A stretch of DNA of 64,000 nt from Nocardia asteroides (GCA_019930625.1 CP082844.1:186001-250000); one strand, 5' to 3'. Counted from the stretch's first letter, positions 8,788 to 17,203 are shown. Translations and numbers: made by a program. The notes: a model not told the origin generated them from the sequence alone.

Positions 8788-10911
8788 ATGACCCAGGCGA
8801 CCGATGCGTCTTCGATCGACCTCACCGCCCCCGACCTGCGCGAGCACGCCGAACAGCTGTTGCGCGAGCTGGCCGGGACCGGCGCTCGGCTGCGGGAGGA
8901 CCAGTGGACCGCCATCGAGGCGCTCGTCGTCAGGCGGCGCAGGGCGCTGGTCGTGCAGCGCACCGGCTGGGGAAAATCGGCGGTGTACTTCATCGCCGCC
9001 AAGCTGCTGCGCAGGGCCGGACGCGGGCCGACGGTGATCGTGTCGCCGCTGCTGGCGCTGATGCGCAACCAGGTCGCGGCGGCGCAGCGCGCCGGGGTGG
9101 TCGCCGCCACGATCAACTCCGGCAATGTCACCGAGTGGGACGAGATCCACGCTCAGGTCGCCGCCGGAGCGGTCGACGTGCTGCTGGTCAGCCCGGAGCG
9201 GTTGAACAACCCGGACTTCCGGGACCAGGTGCTGCCCCGGCTCGCGGCCGACGCCGGGCTGGTGGTGATCGACGAAGCGCACTGCGTCTCGGACTGGGGC
9301 CACGACTTCCGGCCGGACTACCGGCGCATCCGGACGCTGATCGCCGATCTCGGCTCGGATGTCCCGGTGCTCGCGACCACCGCGACCGCCAACGACCGGG
9401 TGGTCACCGACGTCGCCACCCAGATCGGCACCGACACCCTGGTGCTGCGCGGCACGCTGGATCGCGAGTCGCTGCACCTGTCGGTGGTGCGCTTCGACGA
9501 CGCTGTGGAACGCACCGCTTGGCTCAGCGGTCACCTGCACCGGCTGTCCGGCTCCGGCATCGTCTACACGCTCACCGTCGCCGCCGCGCACGACCTGGCC
9601 GATGTGCTGAACTCCCACGGCCACACCGTCGCCGCCTACACCGGCCAGACCGACCCCGCAGAACGCGAGGCGCTGGAGGCGGCGCTGCTGAACAACGAGG
9701 TCAAGGCACTCATCGCCACCTCAGCGCTCGGCATGGGGTTCGACAAGCCCGACCTCGGGTTCGTGGTGCACGTCGGTGCGCCCTCCTCCCCTATCGCCTA
9801 CTACCAGCAGGTGGGACGGGCCGGACGCGGCACCGACCGGGCCGAGGTGGTCTTGCTTCCCGGCCCCGAGGACGCGCGGATCTGGAGCTACTTCGCCTCC
9901 GTCGCCTTCCCGCGCGAGCACATCGTGCGCGCCGTCCTCGAGGCGCTCGATTCCGAACGAGCGATGTCCACCGCGGCGTTGGAGCCGCTGGTGGAGCTGA
10001 ACCGCTCCCGGCTGGAGATGGTGTTGAAGGTGCTCGACGTCGACGGTGCGGTGCGCCGCGTGCGCGGCGGTTGGATCGCCACCGGCCGCCCCTGGACCTA
10101 CGACACCGAGCGCTACGAGCGCTTGTCCATCGCCAGGGAGGCCGAGCAGCAGGCCATGATCGACTATCAGTCGACCGCCGGTTGCCGCATGGAGTTCCTG
10201 CGCCGCCAGCTCGACGACCCGGGACTGTCCGCGGAACCGGCGGATTCGCCCGGCTGCGGCCGCTGCGACAACTGCACCGGCAGCCGTCCCGACCGCACCG
10301 TGGCTGCCGACGCGGTCGCCGCGACCAAGGCTCGCCTCGACCGCCCCGGCCTGGATCTCGCGCCGCGCAAGCAGTGGCCCACCGGCATGGCCAAGCTGGG
10401 AATTCCCTTGTCCGGCAAGATCAGCGGCGGCGCCGAGACCGGCCGCGTACTGGGCAGGCTGACCGACCTCGGCTGGGGGCAGCGGCTGCGAGCGCTGCTC
10501 GACGGCCCGGACGACCCGGTCCCCGACGCGGTCTTCGACGCCTGCGTCGCCGTTCTGCGCGAGTGGGATTGGGCAGCTCGCCCCACCTCGGTGCTCGCGA
10601 TGGAGTCCCCGCGCTACCCGGTTCTCACCGCCACTCTCGCCGCACGGCTCGCCGAAGTCGGCCGCCTGCGCGACCTCGGCACCCTGCGCACCCGGCCGGG
10701 CAGGCCGCCGGTCTCCGCGGCCAACTCCGCACATCGCGTGGCCGGACTGTTCGACTCCTGGGAGATCCCCGACCTGACCGACGTGCCGGGCCCGATCCTG
10801 CTCGTGGACGCCATCACCGACACCGGCTGGACTTTCACCGTCGCCGCCCACGCGCTCCGAGCCGCGGGAGCCGACGCCATCCTGCCCTTCGCCCTGGCCA
10901 CCCCGACGTAA
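8788..10911 (+). CDS. RecQ-like ATP-dependent DNA helicase with C-terminal phosphoribosyltransferase-like domain (RqlH type)
   Basis: Superfamily 2 helicase of about 707 residues. Walker A RTGWGKSA is near residue 60, and the DEAH box in VVIDEAHCVSDWGHDFRPD is near 160. Motif VI is YYQQVGRAGRGTD. Four cysteines (GCRMEF and GCGRCDNC, about residues 465-492) form the RecQ-type zinc site. There is no HRDC domain. Instead the C-terminus carries ILLVDAITDTGWT, a phosphoribosyltransferase PRPP-loop-like motif, near residue 670. This layout is that of mycobacterial RqlH, a 3'-5' translocase and duplex unwinder. ATG 8779 is an equally possible start; longer upstream starts read into non-native Arg/Pro-rich sequence. 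Confidence 0.92.
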   Translation: MTQATDASSIDLTAPDLREHAEQLLRELAGTGARLREDQWTAIEALVVRRRRALVVQRTGWGKSAVYFIAAKLLRRAGRGPTVIVSPLLALMRNQVAAAQRAGVVAATINSGNVTEWDEIHAQVAAGAVDVLLVSPERLNNPDFRDQVLPRLAADAGLVVIDEAHCVSDWGHDFRPDYRRIRTLIADLGSDVPVLATTATANDRVVTDVATQIGTDTLVLRGTLDRESLHLSVVRFDDAVERTAWLSGHLHRLSGSGIVYTLTVAAAHDLADVLNSHGHTVAAYTGQTDPAEREALEAALLNNEVKALIATSALGMGFDKPDLGFVVHVGAPSSPIAYYQQVGRAGRGTDRAEVVLLPGPEDARIWSYFASVAFPREHIVRAVLEALDSERAMSTAALEPLVELNRSRLEMVLKVLDVDGAVRRVRGGWIATGRPWTYDTERYERLSIAREAEQQAMIDYQSTAGCRMEFLRRQLDDPGLSAEPADSPGCGRCDNCTGSRPDRTVAADAVAATKARLDRPGLDLAPRKQWPTGMAKLGIPLSGKISGGAETGRVLGRLTDLGWGQRLRALLDGPDDPVPDAVFDACVAVLREWDWAARPTSVLAMESPRYPVLTATLAARLAEVGRLRDLGTLRTRPGRPPVSAANSAHRVAGLFDSWEIPDLTDVPGPILLVDAITDTGWTFTVAAHALRAAGADAILPFALATPT

Positions 10912-10953
10912 CGGCGCCGTACAGCTGAGCATGCGCCGCCGCAGGCGCTGGAT

Positions 10954-11262
10954 TCACAGACTCAGCGTCGCCCGCAGGCGCGCGTCGAGGGATTCCGTTT
11001 CGGACGCGGTGAGCACACCGAGGTATTCGGTGAGCCACGGGCGATAGGCGCGGTGCAGTTCGAGGGTGTCTGCCCAGCCGTGCTCGGTGTGGGTGGCCAG
11101 CACGTGGCCGGGGTCGGCGGCGCGCAGCGGGACGACGTGCAGCCAGCGATAGCGCGAGGTGATCACCGCCGAATCGGACACCAATACGACCGTCATGCGC
11201 CGGGGAAAAGGTGTGCCGTCACTGAGCGTCGGGGCGTAGCGCCAGACCTCACCGCGTTTCAT
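10954..11262 (-). CDS. MazF/PemK-type endoribonuclease toxin
   Basis: Small protein of 102 residues starting MKRGEVWRY, the hallmark N-terminus of MazF/PemK toxins, followed by RRMTVVLVSDS and the strand WLHVVPL. The fold is a small barrel that cleaves single-stranded RNA at short motifs. Its ATG overlaps the antitoxin stop by four bases (ATGA), the normal antitoxin-first operon order. It converges on the helicase gene with 42 bases between the stops. The cleavage specificity is not predictable. Confidence 0.85.
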   Translation of the reverse strand: MKRGEVWRYAPTLSDGTPFPRRMTVVLVSDSAVITSRYRWLHVVPLRAADPGHVLATHTEHGWADTLELHRAYRPWLTEYLGVLTASETESLDARLRATLSL

Positions 11263-11498
11263 GCGGCGCCGCTGGCGTCGTCCTCGGCGGCCTGGGTGAG
11301 CGCCACTTCGTCGTATGCGGCGGCCAGTTCGGCTTCCTCGTCGATGACCAGCGCGGTCAGGCTGTCGTGCACGAGCGTGGTGCGCAGCGCGGCGTTGATC
11401 ACCGACGACAGGCTGCGGTTCTGGCGATCGGCGGCTTCCCTGGCCCATTCGGCCACCTGGGGGTCCAGTGTGACGGTCACACGCGTCGCCTTGCTCAT
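11259..11498 (-). CDS. ribbon-helix-helix antitoxin of a MazEF-type pair
   Basis: About 79 residues from the ATG at 11498; an ATG at 11510 would add four residues. The N-terminal TRVTVTLDPQVAEWAREAA is a ribbon-helix-helix DNA-binding segment, and the acidic, Ala/Glu-rich C-terminal half is suited to bind and block the toxin. The stop overlaps the toxin start (ATGA), which ensures coupled translation. Both candidate start codons lie inside overlapping palindromes at 11496-11513, the expected site of autorepression. Confidence 0.83.
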   Translation of the reverse strand: MSKATRVTVTLDPQVAEWAREAADRQNRSLSSVINAALRTTLVHDSLTALVIDEEAELAAAYDEVALTQAAEDDASGAA

Positions 11499-11513
11499 AC
11501 CGGTATGCATACC
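11496..11513. promoter_or_regulatory. overlapping palindromes, probable autoregulatory operator of the toxin-antitoxin operon
   Basis: CATACCGGTATG (11496-11507) and GGTATGCATACC (11502-11513) are both perfect 12-bp palindromes sharing six bases. They cover both possible start codons of the antitoxin. Ribbon-helix-helix antitoxins usually bind such short symmetric sites as dimers of dimers. Binding here would block the start of the message and could also affect the divergent polymerase gene about 110 bases away. Confidence 0.55.
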
Positions 11514-11622
11514 AGAGCGGTGCGATGCCGGGAACCCAGCCCGAGCACGGTTTGTGCGGCCGCATCGCCTTCGCTCCGGGTTGTGGACGGACTTCCTACG
11601 GATCTCCCACTAAGGTCGACCC

Positions 11623-12591
11623 GTGGCCTCCAAATCCACCGGGTCGGCGATCGAGCTCGAAGTCGGCGACCACACAGTCCGTATTTCCAACCCCGACCGC
11701 GTGTACTTCCCGGAGACCGGCGCGACCAAGCTCGATCTGGTGCAGTACTACCTGAGTGTCGGGGACGGCATTGTCAACTCGCTGCGTGACCGGCCCTGCA
11801 TGCTGCACCGGTTCCCCAAGGGCCTGGCGGGCGACAAGGTTCATCAGAAGCGGCTTCCCGCAGGCGCGCCGGACTGGATTCCGACTGTGCGGGTGTTCTT
11901 TCCGCGCTACGGCAGGCACGCCGACGAGCTGTGCGTCGACAAACTCGCCGACGTCATCTGGGCGGTGCAGATGTCGACGGTCGAGTTCCATCCGTGGAAT
12001 TCCCGCGCCGCCGACACCGAGCGTCCGGACGAGTGGCGCATCGACCTCGACCCGATGCCGGAATGCCCCTGGTCGCGGGTGCGGCGCGTCGCCGGGGTGG
12101 TGCACGAGGTGCTCGACGAGATCGGCGCCGTCGGGTGGCCGAAGACCTCCGGCGGCAGGGGCCTGCACGTGTACGTCCGGATCGCGCCGCACTGGGGATT
12201 CCAGGACGTGCGCCGGGCGGCGCTCGCGTTCGCCCGTGAGGTCGAGCGCCGCGCACCCGACGACGTGACCACCACCTGGTGGCGGCGCGACCGCGACCCG
12301 CAGACGCTGTTCGTCGACTACAACCAGAACGCTCGCGACCACACCATCGCCGCCGCCTACTCGGTGCGCGGCGTCCCCGCCGCGACGGTCTCCACCCCGG
12401 TACGCTGGGACGAAATTCCCGACATCGACCCGCGCGACTTCACCATGTCCTCCGTTCCCCCGCGTTTCGCCGAACTCGGCGATCTGCACGCGGGCATGGA
12501 CGACGCGGTGTTCCACCTGGATCCTCTCCTGGACTGGGCCGAGCGGGACAAGGTGGACGTGGAGCTCGACGACGAGCAGAGCGGGGCCTAG
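11623..12591 (+). CDS. LigD-type DNA polymerase/primase domain protein (stand-alone PolD)
   Basis: Archaeo-eukaryotic primase superfamily polymerase of 322 residues. It matches the polymerase module of the end-joining enzyme LigD but lacks ligase and nuclease modules. Motif I is IDLDPMPE with the two metal aspartates, motif II is SGGRGLHVYV with the conserved histidine, and motif III is VDYNQN. The start is GTG 11623, giving MASKSTG. Free-standing homologues in mycobacteria (PolD1/PolD2) fill gaps and add ribonucleotides. No Ku or ligase gene is adjacent, so a role in end joining or gap repair is inferred from the family. Confidence 0.9.
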   Translation: MASKSTGSAIELEVGDHTVRISNPDRVYFPETGATKLDLVQYYLSVGDGIVNSLRDRPCMLHRFPKGLAGDKVHQKRLPAGAPDWIPTVRVFFPRYGRHADELCVDKLADVIWAVQMSTVEFHPWNSRAADTERPDEWRIDLDPMPECPWSRVRRVAGVVHEVLDEIGAVGWPKTSGGRGLHVYVRIAPHWGFQDVRRAALAFAREVERRAPDDVTTTWWRRDRDPQTLFVDYNQNARDHTIAAAYSVRGVPAATVSTPVRWDEIPDIDPRDFTMSSVPPRFAELGDLHAGMDDAVFHLDPLLDWAERDKVDVELDDEQSGA

Positions 12592-12703
12592 AGCTGACCG
12601 GGCGCCTGGAACGAGCACACCGGCCGGTGCATGCCGGGCGGTGCTACGGTCGCAACGTTCACCCCCCGCGACCACGTCCTACTGCTCCGAAGGAGGTCCG
12701 TCC

Positions 12704-13654
12704 ATGAACCGACCGGCAGTAACCATCGCGATCGGCCCCACCGACCCTCCTCCCACTCTGGTGGAGAAAGCCGTGGTGGAGGCGTGCGCCACCGTCTCCG
12801 ACCTCGACGAGGCGCAGGGGCTGGTCTGGGTCGGTGAACCCGACGAGTTCCCGCAGGACCTGCCTGCCGGTGTGGAGTGGGTGCAGCTTCCGGCCGCGGG
12901 CATCGAGGACTGGTTCACCGCGGGCGTCATCGCCAGGCATCCCGGCGTCCGATTCACCTCGGCCGCAGGGGCTTTCGCGGCGAGCGTGGCCGAGCACGCG
13001 CTCATGCTGCTGCTCGCGGGCGTGCGGTACCTGCCCGAGCATCTGCGCGCCGCGGACTGGCGGCAACAGGACTTCTTTCCGCATGTAGGCACGCTGCGCG
13101 GCAAGACGGTGACGATCGTCGGCGCCGGTGGCATCGGCCGCGCGCTGATCCCGATGCTGATTCCGCTCGGCGCGCACGTCATCGCGGTGAACCGGAGTGG
13201 GCGGCCGGTCACCGGCCCCGGCATTCCGCCGTCGGTCGAGACGATTTCCGCCGGCCATCTGGGCCGGATCTGGCCGCACACCGATCACGTGGTGGTCGCC
13301 GCTCCCGCGACTCCCGCTACCCGGCATCTCATCGGCGCGGACGAACTCGCTCGGTTGAAGCCGTCCTCGTGGATCATCAACGTCGCGCGCGGCAGCCTCA
13401 TCGACACCGACGCGCTGGTGGCGGCGCTGGCCTGCGGCGCGATCGGCGGCGCCGGGCTCGACGTCACCGATCCCGAGCCCCTGCCTGCGGGTCATCCGCT
13501 CTGGTCGCTGCCCAATGCCATCATCACGCCGCATGATTCGAACCCACCCCAGCTGCGGTTGGCGGCGTTCGCCGATCACGTCGAGGAGAACGTCGAGCGA
13601 TTCGTCCAAGGCCGCCCGCTGCTGGCGCCGGTCGATCCGGCGCGCGGGTACTGA
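12704..13654 (+). CDS. D-isomer-specific 2-hydroxyacid dehydrogenase family protein
   Basis: NAD(P)-dependent dehydrogenase of 316 residues. The Rossmann motif is VGAGGIGRAL near residue 143. The catalytic arginine is in INVARGSLID, the glutamate in DVTDPEPLPAGHPL, and the histidine in IITPHDSN. A strong AAGGAGG site lies 7 bases before ATG 12704. The substrate domain is short at the N-terminus. This family reduces 2-oxo acids or oxidises D-2-hydroxyacids; the specific substrate (glyoxylate, hydroxypyruvate or another) cannot be assigned. It converges on the GrpB gene. Confidence 0.88.
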   Translation: MNRPAVTIAIGPTDPPPTLVEKAVVEACATVSDLDEAQGLVWVGEPDEFPQDLPAGVEWVQLPAAGIEDWFTAGVIARHPGVRFTSAAGAFAASVAEHALMLLLAGVRYLPEHLRAADWRQQDFFPHVGTLRGKTVTIVGAGGIGRALIPMLIPLGAHVIAVNRSGRPVTGPGIPPSVETISAGHLGRIWPHTDHVVVAAPATPATRHLIGADELARLKPSSWIINVARGSLIDTDALVAALACGAIGGAGLDVTDPEPLPAGHPLWSLPNAIITPHDSNPPQLRLAAFADHVEENVERFVQGRPLLAPVDPARGY

Positions 13655-13701
13655 CAAAAATCATGCGGGCATCAGCCCGATCACGTCCCGGCAGGCAATC
13701 G

Positions 13702-14283
13702 TCAACCGGACAGCGCACGTCCGAGAATCTCCTCGATGACCGCGCTCTTGGCGTTCGCGTAGTGCTGCACGAACTTCCACTCACGAAGGGCCAGTTGACG
13801 TTTGGTCCGCTCGTAGTAACGCCGGTCGTCGTCGTTCGCGCGTAACCGATCCCGGAAGGCGAGGATTCGCTCGATCTCCACCGCGCCCGACTCCGGCGAG
13901 AGCACGTGCAGGTTCACATTGCGCGGCGCACCGCTTTCCACCCGCCGGACGAGACAGCGATGCTGGTACCAGTCCACCTGCCGTATCCGCAATGAATACC
14001 CGGCGGCCTCGAGCGCCGGAATATAGGCGGCTTCGTCGGCGGTGTCGGGAACGAGCAGCAGAATGTCGATCAACGGCTTCGCCGCGAGACCTGGCACCGA
14101 CGTGGAGCCGGTGTGCTCGATTCGGAGGGCCACGCCGCCGAGCGCCGCGCCTATCGCGGCTTTCTCTTCGGCGTACCAACTCGGCCAGGCGGGGTTGTAA
14201 TCCTCCAGCACGACCTCGACCGCGTAGGGCTCCAACTCGCCGATGGTCACCGCCGCGATGTCGTCGTCGTCCATTGTGGCCAC
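13702..14283 (-). CDS. GrpB/UPF0157 family nucleotidyltransferase-fold protein
   Basis: The 193-residue protein carries the GrpB signature IEHTGSTSVPGLAAKPLIDILLLV, in which GSTSV and the D-x-L strand resemble a nucleotidyltransferase active site. VVLEDYNPAWPSWYAEEK precedes it and the family C-terminus ELKRQLA-like helix follows. The biochemical role of the family is not established; fusions to coenzyme A kinases exist in other bacteria. It stands alone, convergent with the dehydrogenase gene and divergent from the lipase-like operon. Confidence 0.85.
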   Translation of the reverse strand: MATMDDDDIAAVTIGELEPYAVEVVLEDYNPAWPSWYAEEKAAIGAALGGVALRIEHTGSTSVPGLAAKPLIDILLLVPDTADEAAYIPALEAAGYSLRIRQVDWYQHRCLVRRVESGAPRNVNLHVLSPESGAVEIERILAFRDRLRANDDDRRYYERTKRQLALREWKFVQHYANAKSAVIEEILGRALSG

Positions 14284-14328
14284 ATGTCACCTTAAGGCGG
14301 GCCGCGCACCACCAATCAGCCTTCTTGG

Positions 14329-14354
14329 AATGTGCCATTGACAACTGGCACATT
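14329..14354. promoter_or_regulatory. inverted repeat flanking a TTGACA box: promoter/operator of the hydrolase-monooxygenase operon
   Basis: AATGTGCCA (14329-14337) and TGGCACATT (14346-14354) form a perfect 9-bp inverted repeat with an 8-base spacer. The spacer begins with TTGACA (14338-14343), a consensus -35 hexamer. A weak -10 such as TGATTC lies 17 bases downstream. ATG 14374 is the first start beyond it. A repressor on this repeat would cover the -35 box. The regulator is unknown; the MerR gene at 18803 and a TetR-type protein elsewhere are candidates. Confidence 0.6.
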
Positions 14355-14373
14355 CATCACTGATTCTGGACGC

Positions 14374-15360
14374 ATGACAAGGTCAACGAGGACCTCGGTC
14401 CCCGGCGTTCCCGCCGTGCCCTCGCCCCGCGCCACCGTCGCCGCTGCGGCGACCCGGCTCGGATTGCGGCCGGTGAACTGCGCGGTACCGATGAATGCCC
14501 CCGGTGTCTGGTTCGCACGCAAGCTCATCGCCACACTGATGGCCGTCGGCGGTCCCGTTCCACCCGGTACTTCCGTCACCCAGGTCCGGTCGGGCGCGGT
14601 GCGCGGCGAGTGGGTCCGGGCGGCCGGCGTGCCGTTCGGTACACGGGCCGTCTACTACATCCACGGCAGCGGGTACGTGATCTGCTCGGCTCGCACACAT
14701 CGTGGTCTCGCGGCCCGGCTTTCGAAGAAGACCGGGCTTCCGGTGTTCCTCACCGACTACCGGCTCGCGCCCGAGCACCGGTTCCCAGCCGCGGCCGACG
14801 ACATCGAGGCCGGCTACCGCTGGCTGCTCGGCCGTGGCATCGCCCCGGAGGACATGGTGATCGCCTGCGATTCCGCGGGTGGGCACCTGGCGCTGGACCT
14901 GCTGGTCGAGAACGGGCGGAACGGCCGCTCCCAGCCCGCCGCCGTCGCGATGTTCTCCCCGCTGCTGGATCTGACCCTCGGCTTGGCGGCCGAGCGGGAA
15001 CGTCTCCGGTCCGATCCGTTGATCTCCGCCGCGGCCGCGCGCAGGCTGCCCGCGGCCTACACCAGCGGCCATCCCGCCGACGCGGCGCGCCTGCGGCTGA
15101 CCATCCCGCACGGTCTCGCGCTGCCGCCGATCCTCGTGCAAGTCGGCGGCACCGAGATGCTCGGCGCCGACGCGCAGGCGCTGTGCGAGATGGTCCGGCG
15201 GGCGGGCGGCACCTGCGAGCTGGAGATCTGGCCGGGGCAACTGCACGTCTTCCAAGCCCTTCCCATGGTGGTGCCCGAGGCCGACCAGGCCCTCGCCCGC
15301 GCCGCCGACTTCCTGCGCGCGGCGCTGGTCGCTACCTCCGGCACGAAAAAGGTGAGCTGA
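14374..15360 (+). CDS. alpha/beta hydrolase, hormone-sensitive-lipase family
   Basis: Esterase/lipase of 328 residues. The oxyanion-hole motif is YIHGSGYVI (the usual HGGG is HGSG here), the nucleophile elbow is ACDSAGGHLAL, and the base histidine is in GQLHVFQALP. The start at 14374 is chosen over GTG 14332 because the upstream segment is a promoter with an inverted repeat. It is first of four genes spaced by 1, 1 and about -4 to 11 bases. The set resembles the mycobacterial mymA-lipR type cluster (monooxygenase, lipase, SDR). A likely job is hydrolysing the ester made by the monooxygenase of the same operon. Confidence 0.85.
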   Translation: MTRSTRTSVPGVPAVPSPRATVAAAATRLGLRPVNCAVPMNAPGVWFARKLIATLMAVGGPVPPGTSVTQVRSGAVRGEWVRAAGVPFGTRAVYYIHGSGYVICSARTHRGLAARLSKKTGLPVFLTDYRLAPEHRFPAAADDIEAGYRWLLGRGIAPEDMVIACDSAGGHLALDLLVENGRNGRSQPAAVAMFSPLLDLTLGLAAERERLRSDPLISAAAARRLPAAYTSGHPADAARLRLTIPHGLALPPILVQVGGTEMLGADAQALCEMVRRAGGTCELEIWPGQLHVFQALPMVVPEADQALARAADFLRAALVATSGTKKVS

Positions 15361-15361
15361 G

Positions 15362-16264
15362 ATGTTCGGACTCGAGAAACTGGTGGCCCTGGGCCGCACC
15401 CGGCGCACCCACGGCGCGCGAGCCGTGGTCACCGGCGCGGGCAGCGGCATCGGCCGGGCGTTCGCGATGGAGATCGCGGCCCGCGGCGGCCGCGTGATCT
15501 GCGCCGACATCGATGAGGCGCGCGCCGACGAAACGGTCGCCCTGATCGAACGCGCCCATCCGGGCGCGGCGCACGCATTCCGCTGCGACGTGGCGCAACG
15601 CGAGGACGTGGAGTTGCTCGCCCGCTTCGCCGAGACGCTGTTCGAGCGCCCGGTCAGTCTGGTGATCAACAACGCGGGCGTCGGCATCGGCGGAAAACCC
15701 GTCGGACGCATCGGCTTCCAGGACTGGCAGTGGGCGCTGGGCATCAACCTGTGGGGCGTGGTGCACGGCTGCGAGATCTTCGCCCCACGCCTGCGCGCCG
15801 CCGGGACCGGCGGCATCATCAACGTCGCCTCGGCGGCCGGATTCGCCGCCGCCCCCTCGATGGCCGCCTACAACGTGTCCAAGGCGGGCGTGCTGTCGCT
15901 GTCGGAGACCATGGCCGCCGAACTGAGCGGCACCGGCGTCGCGGTCACGGTCCTGTGCCCGACGTTCGTTCGTACGAACGTCGCCAGGGACGGCCGGATC
16001 ACCAAGGAATCCGCGCAGCTGGCCGACTTCCTCATGCGCTGGACCGGATTCTCCCCCGAACGCGTCGCACGCACCGCCCTGGACGCGCACGACCGCGGGC
16101 AGCTCTATGTGCTGCCCCAGCTGGACGCGCACGTCGTATGGCTGCTCAAGCGGCACTTCCCCGCCCAATACACCTACGTCCTCGGACTCCTGGAGCGGCT
16201 GCTGCCACAGGACGACTCGACCACCACCGACCGCACCTCGGTCACCGACAAGACAGGAGTCTGA
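15362..16264 (+). CDS. short-chain dehydrogenase/reductase
   Basis: Classical SDR of 300 residues. The cofactor motif VTGAGSGIGRAFA is near residue 22, NNAGVG follows, the catalytic serine is in INVASAAGF, and the YxxxK motif is YNVSK. The longer C-terminal extension after residue 230 is common in membrane-lipid-acting SDRs of mycolata. It begins one base after the hydrolase stop and ends one base before the diiron-type gene, so it belongs to the same transcript. It probably interconverts an alcohol and a ketone ahead of or after the Baeyer-Villiger step. Confidence 0.9.
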   Translation: MFGLEKLVALGRTRRTHGARAVVTGAGSGIGRAFAMEIAARGGRVICADIDEARADETVALIERAHPGAAHAFRCDVAQREDVELLARFAETLFERPVSLVINNAGVGIGGKPVGRIGFQDWQWALGINLWGVVHGCEIFAPRLRAAGTGGIINVASAAGFAAAPSMAAYNVSKAGVLSLSETMAAELSGTGVAVTVLCPTFVRTNVARDGRITKESAQLADFLMRWTGFSPERVARTALDAHDRGQLYVLPQLDAHVVWLLKRHFPAQYTYVLGLLERLLPQDDSTTTDRTSVTDKTGV

Positions 16265-16265
16265 C

Positions 16266-17192
16266 ATGGCCATCGCGATGGACTTCGACGACATGCTCCG
16301 CAAGATCAAGGACCGCCAGTGGGCGCTGGCCGACATCGATTGGGACGCACCGGGCGCCGAGACGATCACGCCCGAACTGCACGCCAAGCTCAAGCCGTTC
16401 ATGGCCGATCTGATGTGGATCGAGAACGTCGGCGCGCGCGGCTTCGCGGCAATGGCCAAGAAGGCGCCGACGGAGACGCTGCGCGAGATCTACCGCTACT
16501 TCCACGCCGAGGAACAGAAGCACGCCAACGCCGAGCTGGCGCTGATGCGCCGGTGGGGCATGCTCGACGGTGACGAGATCCCGCAGCCGAACGTCAACGT
16601 CAAGCTGGTGATCGACTTCCTGGACAAGTACTCCGACGACATGTCGCTGTCGCTCCTCGGCACCGTGATCCCCATGCTGGAGGTCGCGCTGGACGGCGCC
16701 CTGATCAAGTTCATCATGGACGAGATCGAGGACCCGGTCTGTCAGGCGGCGTTCAAGAGGATCAACTCCGACGAATCCCGCCACCTGGCCGTCGATTTCG
16801 CCGTGATGGACCTGCTCGGGCACGCCGAGATGCGCAAGCTGCTCATCGACCTGGTCGGCGGCTGGGCCAAGCCCTCGCTGATCATCGGCGTGCTGAGCTA
16901 CGTGCCGCTGCTGAACAAGATGCGCGACAACATCGTCGCGATGGGCGTCGACGAGGAGAAGCTCTACGGCGCGCTCAAGCGGTACGCGAACGTCGGCGAG
17001 CGCAGCGAATTCGCCCGCAGGCTTCCGATGTACCAGATCGTGAAGACCCACGGCGGCTGGGTGATCGACCGCGGGCACCCCTACCACCTGGTGGCCGACG
17101 CGCTGGTGAAGGTCACCGGGTTGCTGCCGAGGGCGCTGCTGCGCAACAACCCGACGTGGTCGAAGGAATTGACCTACGAGCCCGCCGCATGA
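16266..17192 (+). CDS. ferritin-like diiron-site protein of unknown function
   Basis: All-helical protein of 308 residues with ferritin-like metal ligand patterns: WIENVGARGF, YFHAEEQKHANAE (ExxxH type), a central LEVALDGALIKFIMDEIEDP and INSDESRHLAVDF (a second ExxxH). Two E-x-x-H motifs on separate helices suggest a carboxylate-bridged diiron centre used for O2 chemistry. The C-terminal 100 residues contain a possible membrane-associating segment. It is third in the operon, with its stop overlapping the next ATG (ATGA). It could hydroxylate or desaturate the substrate that the monooxygenase later attacks; this is inference. Confidence 0.75.
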   Translation: MAIAMDFDDMLRKIKDRQWALADIDWDAPGAETITPELHAKLKPFMADLMWIENVGARGFAAMAKKAPTETLREIYRYFHAEEQKHANAELALMRRWGMLDGDEIPQPNVNVKLVIDFLDKYSDDMSLSLLGTVIPMLEVALDGALIKFIMDEIEDPVCQAAFKRINSDESRHLAVDFAVMDLLGHAEMRKLLIDLVGGWAKPSLIIGVLSYVPLLNKMRDNIVAMGVDEEKLYGALKRYANVGERSEFARRLPMYQIVKTHGGWVIDRGHPYHLVADALVKVTGLLPRALLRNNPTWSKELTYEPAA

Positions 17193-17203
17193 CAGGGAAT
17201 ACG

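Noticed and set aside
7687..9624. 645-codon open frame antisense to the hydrolase and helicase genes
   Set aside because: It overlaps two genes with catalytic motifs, and its product is Arg/Gln/Val repeat-like noise.
13530..13550. GATTCGAACCC tRNA-like string
   Set aside because: It lies inside the hydroxyacid dehydrogenase gene and encodes the catalytic histidine region; no cloverleaf.
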